From NCBI RefSeq assembly GCF_008369915.1, contig NZ_VSRN01000001.1:620001-684000 (forward strand): a stretch of 64,000 nt of DNA, written 5' to 3'. Below, piece by piece: positions 9,215 to 17,734 of the stretch (its first letter is position 1; every line of letters begins with the position of its first letter). The notes under the pieces are model-generated. The model was not told the origin of the DNA. It was given only the letters and a program-made list of their open reading frames with translations, and did not search any database. The stretch is from Dyadobacter sp. UC 10 (GTDB lineage Bacteria; Bacteroidota; Bacteroidia; Cytophagales; Spirosomataceae). The translations under genes and the position numbers were made by a program.

Positions 9215-10606
9215 TTAGTTATTAATCGCAAATGGTTTTTGCCAGGGAACACTTCCCCCTTCTTGTATATGTCTCATCAGTAACTGGTTAAGCTCTGCAT
9301 ACACTTTCGGGTTTTGCTCGATGACATTGTTCTTTTCCATCTTGTCGTTTTCCAGATCGTACAATTCCATAGGCTGGTAGGGTGAATTTTTCACAAGCTT
9401 CCATTTCCCTTTTCTCAACCCATAAATAGACATTCCGGCATATTCCTTTCCTCCCTCACGCCTTGTAAAATACAATTCGCGGGAATCTTCCGTAGGTTTC
9501 GAATCGCTCAGAAGTGTCCCTGCAAAGCTCCTGCCCTGCACACCCTTCGCTTCCAATCCCGCCAGTTGCAGGAGTGTAGGATATAAGTCCATCGACACAT
9601 TGACCTGATCGGAAACCCGGCCGCCCCTGATCCGGCCGGGCCACGCCATGCAGGCCGGCACTTTCAAGCCGCCTTCGTACATACTTTGCTTACCGTCGCG
9701 GACGGGGCCGTTGTTGGCCAAACTGGGCAAATGCCCGCCGTTATCGCTGGTAAAAACGATCAGGGTATTGTCGTAAAGTCCTTCATCTTTCAGCGTTTGC
9801 ACCACTTTGCCAATCCCATCGTCCATATGTTCGATAAGCGCCACCAGGTTTGCCCGTTTTTCGTCAATGCCCTTTTCACGCGCCTTTACTTTTTGAAGCC
9901 ACTCGGCAGGTGGTTGCACCGGAAAGTGCGGCGCATTGTAAGCGAGATACAGGAAAAACGGCTTTTTGGTCTTCGCCTGTTTGCGGATGTATTCCTGCGA
10001 CCATTGTGTAAAAAGGTCGGTAGCGTGGCCTTCCGGGTCGATCACCTTATCGTTTTCGCGCATATAGTTGACATCGTGCCTGCGCTTTTTCCAGTAATCG
10101 TCCATCATATCGCCCAGCCAGCCGTGGAAATAGTCAAAACCGCGCTCATTAGGCGTATTGGGAGATTCGAGCCCCAGGTGCCATTTACCGATAATGGCCG
10201 TGTGATAGCCCTTTTTGCTCAGCATCGCAGGCAGGATCGGTTCCTTCGGATTAAAAAACCCCCAGTTGTCTTTGGGGTAAGTCCTGATCACACCCGGCAC
10301 GCCTACCACATCCGGATAACAGCCCGAAAGCAGGGCGGCGCGGGTGGGCGAGCAAACCGGACAGTTGGCATAAAATTCATCAAACCTGATGCCGCTCTGC
10401 GCGATGGCATCGATATTGGGCGTCCGCAAATCCTTTGTTCCGTAATAGGATACATCGTGGTAACCCTGATCGTCCGTCAGGATCAGCAGGATATTGGGTG
10501 GCTGGTCCGCTTGCTGCTTTTCCTGATGAAAAAAGGACATGGAAGCGACCCCGAGCATGCCCGTAACTACCACGGTAGCCCATTTAAGATTGTTCCGGCT
10601 CATCAT
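9215..10606 (-). CDS. secreted sulfatase (formylglycine-dependent)
   Basis: A 463-residue sulfatase with a signal peptide or anchor at residues 9-25. The metal site starts at LTDDQGYHD (Asp45, Asp46) and the modified cysteine is Cys85 in CSPTRAALLSG, the CxPxR form that is common in Bacteroidota. Further sulfatase landmarks are GKWHLG and TSDNGGH. It differs clearly from the neighbouring sulfatase, so the two probably attack different sulfate positions of one substrate. The start lies one base after the SusD stop, which points to coupled translation. Substrate specificity cannot be read from the sequence by eye. Confidence 0.93.
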   Translation of the reverse strand: MMSRNNLKWATVVVTGMLGVASMSFFHQEKQQADQPPNILLILTDDQGYHDVSYYGTKDLRTPNIDAIAQSGIRFDEFYANCPVCSPTRAALLSGCYPDVVGVPGVIRTYPKDNWGFFNPKEPILPAMLSKKGYHTAIIGKWHLGLESPNTPNERGFDYFHGWLGDMMDDYWKKRRHDVNYMRENDKVIDPEGHATDLFTQWSQEYIRKQAKTKKPFFLYLAYNAPHFPVQPPAEWLQKVKAREKGIDEKRANLVALIEHMDDGIGKVVQTLKDEGLYDNTLIVFTSDNGGHLPSLANNGPVRDGKQSMYEGGLKVPACMAWPGRIRGGRVSDQVNVSMDLYPTLLQLAGLEAKGVQGRSFAGTLLSDSKPTEDSRELYFTRREGGKEYAGMSIYGLRKGKWKLVKNSPYQPMELYDLENDKMEKNNVIEQNPKVYAELNQLLMRHIQEGGSVPWQKPFAINN

Positions 10607-10607
10607 T

Positions 10608-12212
10608 TTACCAGTTTAAGTTCTGCGACAAACTATTGTTCAACTCTATCTCGCGCTGCGGGATCGGCCACAGATAGTCCCTGTTTTTGTTAAATGCTTT
10701 CTCAAATGCAGGTACCTCGATCATCGCCGGGCTTCCGTTTTTCAGGTAGCTTATACCGTAAACGCGACCAGGCACAAGGGTTTCGGACAGTTTCCAGCGC
10801 CGGATATCAAAGTACCTCAACCCTTCAAATGCTAATTCCAGCTTGCGTTCGTTGCGGATAACCTCCCGCAAATCACCCTGCGACAAAGTGCCGGTAATGG
10901 CAGGCAGGGCAACGTCGGCACGCTGCCGTACCTGATTGATGGCGTCATAAACGCTCTGATCGATCGTGTTCAGCTCTACTTTCGCCTCGGCATACATCAG
11001 CAGCACATCCGCGTAACGCAACAGGATGATATTCAACCCCGAATTGGTCGGCTGCGGCAGGTCTTCCGGCGTAATGTATTTCTGAAAATTATAACCGGTG
11101 CTCGTCGCAAACCAGCTGAAATCGACGGCGTCGGCAGTACCGTTGCCCGGATCGGAATTGTAAATCGTCCCGTCGGGCAGCTTGTCGCCTTTGACGAAAA
11201 TGGAGAAGCCAAGTCTGGGGTCGCGGTTTTTGTAAGGCTCCGCCGCATTGTAGCCGCTGGCCGGGTCCGTAATTTTCTTTCCGTTCGCCATCGGGTAGGC
11301 ATCTATCAAAGCGCGGGTGGGTACTACTGCGCTGTTGCTATTCCGCTGGCTCCACGGGCCAAAAAGCTGAAATACCGAGTTACTGTAATTGTTCTTTACA
11401 TATTGTTTATCCAAAATCACCTCCTCATTGCCTTCCCCTGCATAAGTGAAAAGTTTTTCATAGGAAGGATAAATTTTATAAATGCCGAGGTCGATCACTT
11501 TTTTGCTTTCCTGCGCTGCCAGGTCGTAACGGCCGGCATATAGCATTGCCCGCGCATTCAGGGCCAGTGCGGCACCTTTCGTGATCCTGCCTTTTTCCGC
11601 CTGTACCTCAGGCAATGCCGCCGCAGATTCCGTTAATTCTTTGTAAACAAAATCCCAGATCTGCCCCGCAGGTGTCCTCGAAATGCTCCTGCTTTCGCTC
11701 AGGGAAATGCTTTTTTCAACCAGCGGTACATCGCCGTACAATGCCGCCAGCTTGATATACAAATAGGCCCGCAGGACGCGTACCTCCGCTTTCAGCCGCG
11801 TAACAACTGCCGGGTTATTGGTTTGCACCTCATCCACTTTTTCGAGGTAAATGTTCGCCGCGCGGATACCGGCGTAGGAAAATACCCATTCGGATCCGAT
11901 GCGGGTAAAAGTAGGATCATACTGTCCGCGTTCGATCATTGCTTCCTGCGAAGTGACCGAATTGTTATGGCCGATATCGCTCATTCCATCGTAGTAGAAG
12001 ATATTCGTGCTGTCGAGATAAGTATAAACCGCATTGGCCGCAAAAATCGCGTCCTTTTCCGTTTTCCAGAATATATCCGAAGAAAGGCGGTCATTCGGGA
12101 CGGTTGTGAGCAGATCGTCGTTGCAGCCGGTGGCGCCCAGCATAAGCAGCAGGGCGGCAAGCCATTTATGATATTTCAGGTTTTTCATCATTGCTGTATT
12201 GAAATGGGTCAT
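10608..12212 (-). CDS. SusD/RagB nutrient-binding lipoprotein
   Basis: An outer-membrane lipoprotein of the SusD family, 534 residues from the first ATG; a second start at 12188 (eight codons in) gives a tidier signal peptide and is equally likely. The lipobox is GATGC, after which the typical start TTVPNDRLSSDIFW follows. SusD-like helical repeats (RLKAEVRVLRAYLYIKLAALYGDVPLV), LRYADVLLMYAEAK and the C-terminal RYFDIRRWK and WPIPQREIELN blocks are all present. It binds the ligand at the surface and closes over the SusC channel encoded three bases upstream. Two sulfatases follow at once, suggesting a sulfated ligand. Confidence 0.96.
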   Translation of the reverse strand: MTHFNTAMMKNLKYHKWLAALLLMLGATGCNDDLLTTVPNDRLSSDIFWKTEKDAIFAANAVYTYLDSTNIFYYDGMSDIGHNNSVTSQEAMIERGQYDPTFTRIGSEWVFSYAGIRAANIYLEKVDEVQTNNPAVVTRLKAEVRVLRAYLYIKLAALYGDVPLVEKSISLSESRSISRTPAGQIWDFVYKELTESAAALPEVQAEKGRITKGAALALNARAMLYAGRYDLAAQESKKVIDLGIYKIYPSYEKLFTYAGEGNEEVILDKQYVKNNYSNSVFQLFGPWSQRNSNSAVVPTRALIDAYPMANGKKITDPASGYNAAEPYKNRDPRLGFSIFVKGDKLPDGTIYNSDPGNGTADAVDFSWFATSTGYNFQKYITPEDLPQPTNSGLNIILLRYADVLLMYAEAKVELNTIDQSVYDAINQVRQRADVALPAITGTLSQGDLREVIRNERKLELAFEGLRYFDIRRWKLSETLVPGRVYGISYLKNGSPAMIEVPAFEKAFNKNRDYLWPIPQREIELNNSLSQNLNW

Positions 12213-12215
12213 AAA

Positions 12216-15200
12216 TTAAAATTGAATATTCAGTCCCAGGGTAAGCAGGGAAGTCTGGGGATAATCCTGCACCCGGCCGGCCAGCGATTCGGGATCGATA
12301 TTCCATTCGTTCAGTGCCGAGAAGGTCAGCAGATTAGTGCCTGATACGTAAACCGCAACCCTGTCAAGGCTGATCCGCCGGGTGAGGTCCGAAGGGATCT
12401 GGTAGCGCAGCTGGATGTTTTTTAACCTCAGGTACGTCGCATTCAACATTTCCCGATCGTTCTGATAGGTATTGCGTACGTCGAATTTGGTAGGCCGGGG
12501 GAACCTGGCGCCGGGGTTTTCAGGGGTCCAGTAGTTGTTTGTGTAAATTTTATGCGCAAAACCTTCCAGGTTACCGTAGTCGCCCAAAGCACCGGAAAGA
12601 TTGGTTTTCACCCCGGCTGCACCCTGCAACAACAGATTAAGTGAAAATCCTTTGTATTCAAAGCTCATTGACGAACCGAAGAGGTACTTGGGAAACGAAC
12701 GCCCGAGGTAGGTCATATCGCCCGCGTCGATCTTGCCGTCACTATTCAGGTCGAGATATTTGACATCCCCCGGCTTGATACCTTCCCCGATTTTCACAGC
12801 CTTGTCGACTTCCTCCTGTGTCTGGAACAATCCAGCAGCTTTGTATCCCCAGAAAGAATTGATCGGCATGCCTTCCGCCGTGATATACCTTGCTTCATTG
12901 ATCGCCCCGGTAATGTAAGGCCCGGTTCCTGCGAGGTTTTTGACGTTATTGTTATTGATACTATAATTGAAATTAATCTCCGACTTGACGGGGCCTATTT
13001 TTCCGCGCCCTCCCAGCGAAAACTCCCAGCCTTTGTTCTCTACTACACCCGCATTTTGCGCAGTTGGCTGCAAACCCAAAGTACCCGGCACCGGCAGCAC
13101 GAGCAGGATACCGTCGGTTAATTTTTTATAATAATCAATGGTGGCTGAAATGCGGCCGCCGAAAAGCTGGACGTCGGTGCCGATATTATGCTGGGTGGTC
13201 GTTTCCCAGCTGATATCTTCATTTGTCATTTGTCGCTGGACGTACCCCTGCACCGGAACGCCGTTGAACGAATAGGTTGCCAGGTTCAATGTGGGATAGT
13301 AGCTGTACAATGCCACCGCCTGGTTGCCTGTTTTCCCCCACGACCCCCTGAACTTCAATTCATTGACCGTACCCGAAAGTCCGTTCCAGAAACGTTCTTC
13401 GGAAATCCTCCAACCTCCTGAAAAGGAAGGAAAAAAGCTGTATTGCTTGGAACCGGTGAAGCGGGAAGAACCATCGTACCTTGCGTTGGCCTCAAAAAGG
13501 TATTTATCCTTATAAGCATAATTAAGGCGCGAGAAATACGATCTCAGGCCCCATTGATTCTCAAAGCCGTCGTTGCTTTTGGTCGCATCGTTCACGCCCT
13601 GGCTGATCGACTGAATATCATTGTTATAGAATCCCTGCCGGTAGGCGCTCAAATTCTGTGCATTCCTTTCTATCTGTGAATAGCCCAGCAGGGCTGTAAC
13701 GCTGTGGTTACCCGCTGTTTTAGTATAGGTAAGCAGGTTGTTCCAGGTAAACTCCTGACTGTTCTGGCGGGATTCCGTCAAAGAACTGAGCGGCACTGTT
13801 TTACGCACGATCGATTTGTCGTAATAGTCATTGATGGTATAGGCATTGAAAAACAGCTTTCCCGCTACCATATCCTTGCGCACTGCAAACTGGGAGGTAA
13901 AGTTCAGGCCGTCGATAATATCCCAGCCGGCTTTCAGGCTTCCGGTCACATAGTCATTTTTGATCCGGTTGGTGCCGTTGATTTCCGCATACATCAATGC
14001 GTTTTCACCCTGCGCACTGATTCCGTAAGTTCCGTCGGGATACTTGGGAACCGTCCAGATCGAGCCGTGTTTCAATCTTTCAAAAACCTTGAATTCATTG
14101 GAAGGCGCCAGTGAAGCCACATACTTATAGTTAATATCCGCTCCAAAATTGATTTTGGAAGAAACTTTGAAATCGGTATTGATCCGGATGTCCGTCAGGT
14201 CAGACTGAGAGTTCGGGATAATCCCCTGCTGGTCCTGGTAACGCAGGCTGACGCGGGTCTTGAAGTTTTCGTTCCCGCCGCTGATTGACAAAGAGTTGTT
14301 GATCTGGGGCGCGGCCCGCAGAACCGCCTCCGCCATCGTGTACGGCAGCGGGTATTTGTAGCGGTCGGTCGCATTTACATACTCCTGGATCTGCGCCTCG
14401 GTATATTTGGCGGGGGAACCCACATTCTGGTATGCGATATTCTGCATGCGCATGTAGGGTTCCAGTTCCATATGCTCGGGGTTATTGTTGGATCGCTGGG
14501 AAGCATAGAATCCATGGTAGTTCACCGCTATTTTCCCCGACTGCGCCCTTTTTGTAGTGATCATCAAAACACCGTTCGCAGCCCTCGATCCGTAAATTGC
14601 AGTAGAGGAAGCATCTTTCAGCACGCTGATCGACTCCACGTCGTCGGGGTTGATATCCGAATAACGCTGCTCGATCCCGTCCACGATCACCAGCGGGTTG
14701 TTATCACCGCTCAATGTAGTGATCCCACGCACACGGATCGTCACGTTAGACTGCCCCGGGCCGCCTCCGTTATCGACAATGGTAAGCCCCGGTGTAATGC
14801 CCTGAAGGTTCTGCGCGAGGTTCGAAACCGGCCTCCTCAGCAGCTCCTCCCCTTTCACGGCACTAACCGCGCTGGTCATGCTCACTTTCTTCTGGGTTCC
14901 GTACCCTACCACGATCACTTCGCTCAGCGCACGGTCTTCCGGCATCAGCTGCACCGTGAGCTGCGCCCGCCCCTGCAAGCTAACCTCCTGCTGCAGATAG
15001 CCCACGAAGCTGAAAACAAGGACTGACGACTCCTCCGGCACATTCAGCACAAAATCCCCTTGAATGTCGGTGGTGGTACCACGCTGGGTACCTTTCAAAA
15101 TAATGCTTACCCCGGGCAGGCCTTCGCCTTTATCGTCCGTCACTTTGCCCGAAACTGCAACGTCCTTCGACTGCGCATGACCGGGCAGGATTGCGCCGGT

Positions 15201-15581
15201 CTCGCTGCCCGGTTTGGTGCCGGCCTTTTTCAGGATAATATAGTTGCCCGTGAGCTGATAATCTACCTCGTAGGGGGCCAGCAATCTGATCAGGACTTTT
15301 TCCAGGGGTTCGTTTTGTACCCTCAGCGTTGTTTTAGCGCTTTTCGGGAATATTTCGGGCACGTAGGTAAAGCGTACTTTGGCCGCCTTTTCCAGCTTGC
15401 TGAGCACGGAGCTTACCTGTTCATTTTCTGCCTCCATGCTGACCGTCCTGTTCAATACCTCCTGAGCGCTGCTGCCCTCAGCCATTACAAGACCGGCAGC
15501 AACCATCAATATGACAATGGGGACGCCTAATATTTTCATAATCAGACTGGGTTTGGGAACGTAATACCGTAAAATTTCCAT
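12216..15581 (-). CDS. SusC/RagA TonB-dependent transporter with N-terminal STN domain
   Basis: A 1121-residue outer-membrane transporter. After a signal peptide (about residues 15-40) comes an STN domain (46-118), which in FecA-type receptors talks to a FecR anti-sigma protein. A carboxypeptidase-like beta-sandwich (141-213) and the conserved VVGYGTQ segment (224-230) lead into the plug and the 22-strand barrel, ending in an aromatic residue. The STN domain is matched by the FecR and ECF sigma genes directly upstream, so binding of the ligand at the surface should release the sigma factor and switch the operon on. Three bases separate it from SusD. An internal Met15 is a possible alternative start. 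Confidence 0.96.
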   Translation of the reverse strand: MEILRYYVPKPSLIMKILGVPIVILMVAAGLVMAEGSSAQEVLNRTVSMEAENEQVSSVLSKLEKAAKVRFTYVPEIFPKSAKTTLRVQNEPLEKVLIRLLAPYEVDYQLTGNYIILKKAGTKPGSETGAILPGHAQSKDVAVSGKVTDDKGEGLPGVSIILKGTQRGTTTDIQGDFVLNVPEESSVLVFSFVGYLQQEVSLQGRAQLTVQLMPEDRALSEVIVVGYGTQKKVSMTSAVSAVKGEELLRRPVSNLAQNLQGITPGLTIVDNGGGPGQSNVTIRVRGITTLSGDNNPLVIVDGIEQRYSDINPDDVESISVLKDASSTAIYGSRAANGVLMITTKRAQSGKIAVNYHGFYASQRSNNNPEHMELEPYMRMQNIAYQNVGSPAKYTEAQIQEYVNATDRYKYPLPYTMAEAVLRAAPQINNSLSISGGNENFKTRVSLRYQDQQGIIPNSQSDLTDIRINTDFKVSSKINFGADINYKYVASLAPSNEFKVFERLKHGSIWTVPKYPDGTYGISAQGENALMYAEINGTNRIKNDYVTGSLKAGWDIIDGLNFTSQFAVRKDMVAGKLFFNAYTINDYYDKSIVRKTVPLSSLTESRQNSQEFTWNNLLTYTKTAGNHSVTALLGYSQIERNAQNLSAYRQGFYNNDIQSISQGVNDATKSNDGFENQWGLRSYFSRLNYAYKDKYLFEANARYDGSSRFTGSKQYSFFPSFSGGWRISEERFWNGLSGTVNELKFRGSWGKTGNQAVALYSYYPTLNLATYSFNGVPVQGYVQRQMTNEDISWETTTQHNIGTDVQLFGGRISATIDYYKKLTDGILLVLPVPGTLGLQPTAQNAGVVENKGWEFSLGGRGKIGPVKSEINFNYSINNNNVKNLAGTGPYITGAINEARYITAEGMPINSFWGYKAAGLFQTQEEVDKAVKIGEGIKPGDVKYLDLNSDGKIDAGDMTYLGRSFPKYLFGSSMSFEYKGFSLNLLLQGAAGVKTNLSGALGDYGNLEGFAHKIYTNNYWTPENPGARFPRPTKFDVRNTYQNDREMLNATYLRLKNIQLRYQIPSDLTRRISLDRVAVYVSGTNLLTFSALNEWNIDPESLAGRVQDYPQTSLLTLGLNIQF

Positions 15582-15776
15582 AGGTTTACTGTTGTTTTTT
15601 ATTCGTGGATTTGAAAAAAAAGCAATGAAAATCCCGTTTCCTGCGTCAACAGGAATTGTGTGATCCTCATACGTTGCGGGAGCCTTACGGCCGGAAGTGT
15701 CACCAGCATTTCCGGCTTTTCAGCTTCTGAGAGGTTAACCTTTCGTCATGCAGTTGTGGGTTAAAGTGGATAAAAA

Positions 15777-16877
15777 TTAAGGGTTACAGCCCTGGCCGGT
15801 GATCACGATTTCCGTCCCCCAAACCTCATAGGTGGCGCCGATTGTCTGGCAGATAATATCCAGCTTGCGGAACAGCGGCTCATTTCCCAGAGGGGCGGTT
15901 AGATTACACCTTGCCAGGTTGTCATTATTACATCTGATCGTTACTCCGTAGGATTTTTCCAGCGTTTTGAAAATGTCGCCGACAGCGGTATTCGAGAAAT
16001 AGAAGTCCGGATGCGCAATCGGAGCGGATAACACAACAGGCTCTTTTACAAGGGCTTTCGCGAATCTGTTTGCTTTCAGGTCATAGGTAACCTGCTGATT
16101 GGGGATCAGCGTAACAAAATGCGCTGCATCTGTTTGCTGCGGCTTTCCAAAGTTTTCAAACGCGAATACCTTCACTTTCCCCGTTGCCACTTTCACGAGG
16201 GCAGCGCCCTCGTTCCGGTTCGACCGGACTGTAAAGCTGGTACCCACCACCTGTACCACCAGGCGGTTTGCATACACCGTGAACGGTTTCCCCAGCTCTT
16301 TTCGCACATCAAAAAACCCTTCCCCGCTGAGATATACCTCTCTTTTATTTTCTTCGAAATTTTCCTGAAAACTGACTTTACTGCCAGGTTGCAACACCAC
16401 GGTACTCGCATCGGGAAGCTTGACTTTTTGCGGGGCAGAGGAGTCATTTTTTCGTTCGGTAAGCACTATACGTGAATGACTGACCTGGTATTCGTAAGCG
16501 GCGTGATCTGTGAACGAACCCCGCTGTATAAAAAACCAGCCGAGTCCGAGCGCCATCAGTATAACCGAAGCTGCCGATAGCCAGCCCCACCGGATTGGGA
16601 AGTGCGCTCTGCGCGGCTCACTATCCTCCTCTGTATTTATTTTTTCAAAAATCAATTCCCAGGTCCTTTGCTTTTCCATATCTCCCGGGAGCGGCTCCAA
16701 CTCGTACAGCGCTTTGAGCATGGCGCAAGCCAGCAGCACTGTTTTTTGCTTTTCAGGGTATCTCTCCATAAAAAGCTGCCAAAAACCATTTCCCTCCGAA
16801 TCACCATTCAGTACCCAGTCCCTGAACTTAGCGTCCTGTAAAAAATCGTCTGCGCGGTATGTAAGATAATGTTCCAA
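15777..16877 (-). CDS. FecR-family anti-sigma factor
   Basis: A 366-residue transmembrane regulator. The cytoplasmic N-terminus (about 1-90) carries the sigma-binding region, a membrane segment follows (WGWLSAASVILMALGLGWFF, about 99-118), and the periplasmic part holds the FecR domain (LPDASTVVLQPGSKVSF and HAF-like strands) and a C-terminal STN-interacting domain. The only start that fits the family N-terminus is a TTG at 16877; the frame upstream reaches a stop with no ATG, so translation may be weak. It sits between the ECF sigma gene (193 bp upstream) and the STN-bearing SusC (195 bp downstream), as expected for cell-surface signalling. Confidence 0.93.
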   Translation of the reverse strand: MEHYLTYRADDFLQDAKFRDWVLNGDSEGNGFWQLFMERYPEKQKTVLLACAMLKALYELEPLPGDMEKQRTWELIFEKINTEEDSEPRRAHFPIRWGWLSAASVILMALGLGWFFIQRGSFTDHAAYEYQVSHSRIVLTERKNDSSAPQKVKLPDASTVVLQPGSKVSFQENFEENKREVYLSGEGFFDVRKELGKPFTVYANRLVVQVVGTSFTVRSNRNEGAALVKVATGKVKVFAFENFGKPQQTDAAHFVTLIPNQQVTYDLKANRFAKALVKEPVVLSAPIAHPDFYFSNTAVGDIFKTLEKSYGVTIRCNNDNLARCNLTAPLGNEPLFRKLDIICQTIGATYEVWGTEIVITGQGCNP

Positions 16878-17045
16878 ATTTCGCTGATTTGCTTCGCCCT
16901 GCTTTTTGTATTATATAAACATAAAGAGAGAGTTTTCACAGTTGTCCCATTCGAAAAGCATTTTTAAAGAAAAAAATTTCCGTAGCTGCAAATGTATTTA
17001 ATCTATTTAACATATAGACTAAAACGAATTAAAAAACAAGAAAAT

Positions 17046-17057
17046 GGAGGTACCTCC
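17046..17057. repeat. 12-bp perfect palindrome after the sigma gene
   Basis: GGAGGTACCTCC is self-complementary and lies 14 bp past the sigma factor stop in an AT-rich spacer before FecR. It may be a small hairpin or a binding site for a regulator. Nothing else marks its role. Confidence 0.3.
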
Positions 17058-17070
17058 TAAGGTATTGCAA

Positions 17071-17655
17071 CTATAAAGCCAGGAGCAGAAAAATCAGTTG
17101 CAGCAGCGGATTAAGGTGATGTAAATTTTCGCGAAGCTGGGTCATTGCATTATGCAGGGTATTCCTGACGGTTTTTTCCGAAATATTCATGATCTCGGCG
17201 ATTTCCCTGTAACTGAAATTTTCGTAATACCGCAGGCTGATCGCTTCCAGCTGCCGGGCGGGTAGATTTTTCAACATCGCTTTGACCCTGAAAATCAGCT
17301 CCTCTTCCTGAAACAGCTGCGCATCAAGTAATACATCGTCCAGTTCGAGCAGGGCTTCGAAACCGGCCTCGCTCACGCGCTCCTGCCGCATTTGCTGTTT
17401 ATAAATGTCCCTTCTGAGACACCTGAATAAGTAAAATTTAATATTGTCAACTTCCGAAAGTCGCTCCCGGCTGCGCCAGAGCGTCACGAAAAGCTCCTGT
17501 ATCGCGTCCTCGACCTGCGCCAGATCTGAACAGAACTTGCGCCCATAGGAATTCAGTGCCGCATAATGCAGCTCGTATATTTCAGCGAAAGAGGACTGAT
17601 CACCACATTTGAAAGCCTTCCAAAGCGTGGTGTCACGGGCTTGCTGGCTATTCAC
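17071..17655 (-). CDS. ECF sigma-70 factor (FecI-like)
   Basis: A 194-residue sigma factor with region 2 (ALNSYGRKFCSDLAQVEDAIQELFVTLW) and region 4 (LPARQLEAISLRYYENFSYREIAEIMNISEKTVRN). It has only these two regions, as ECF factors do, and ends in a short hydrophobic tail. The start is GTG at 17655; no ATG fits. With the FecR and STN-type SusC genes downstream it forms a standard surface-signalling set controlling the sulfatase locus. The low-efficiency starts of both sigma and anti-sigma genes (GTG and TTG) suggest that small amounts of each are made. Confidence 0.94.
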   Translation of the reverse strand: MNSQQARDTTLWKAFKCGDQSSFAEIYELHYAALNSYGRKFCSDLAQVEDAIQELFVTLWRSRERLSEVDNIKFYLFRCLRRDIYKQQMRQERVSEAGFEALLELDDVLLDAQLFQEEELIFRVKAMLKNLPARQLEAISLRYYENFSYREIAEIMNISEKTVRNTLHNAMTQLRENLHHLNPLLQLIFLLLAL

Positions 17656-17734
17656 TTTCCGAAAAACAGGACAGGATTAAAAGTGATTCAAATATAGTTT
17701 AAATCTCTTTTAATCCTATTTGATCTGCTTTCGA

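Noticed and set aside
9686..10693. 335-codon plus-strand frame opposite the second sulfatase
   Set aside because: Antisense shadow of a gene with intact sulfatase motifs.
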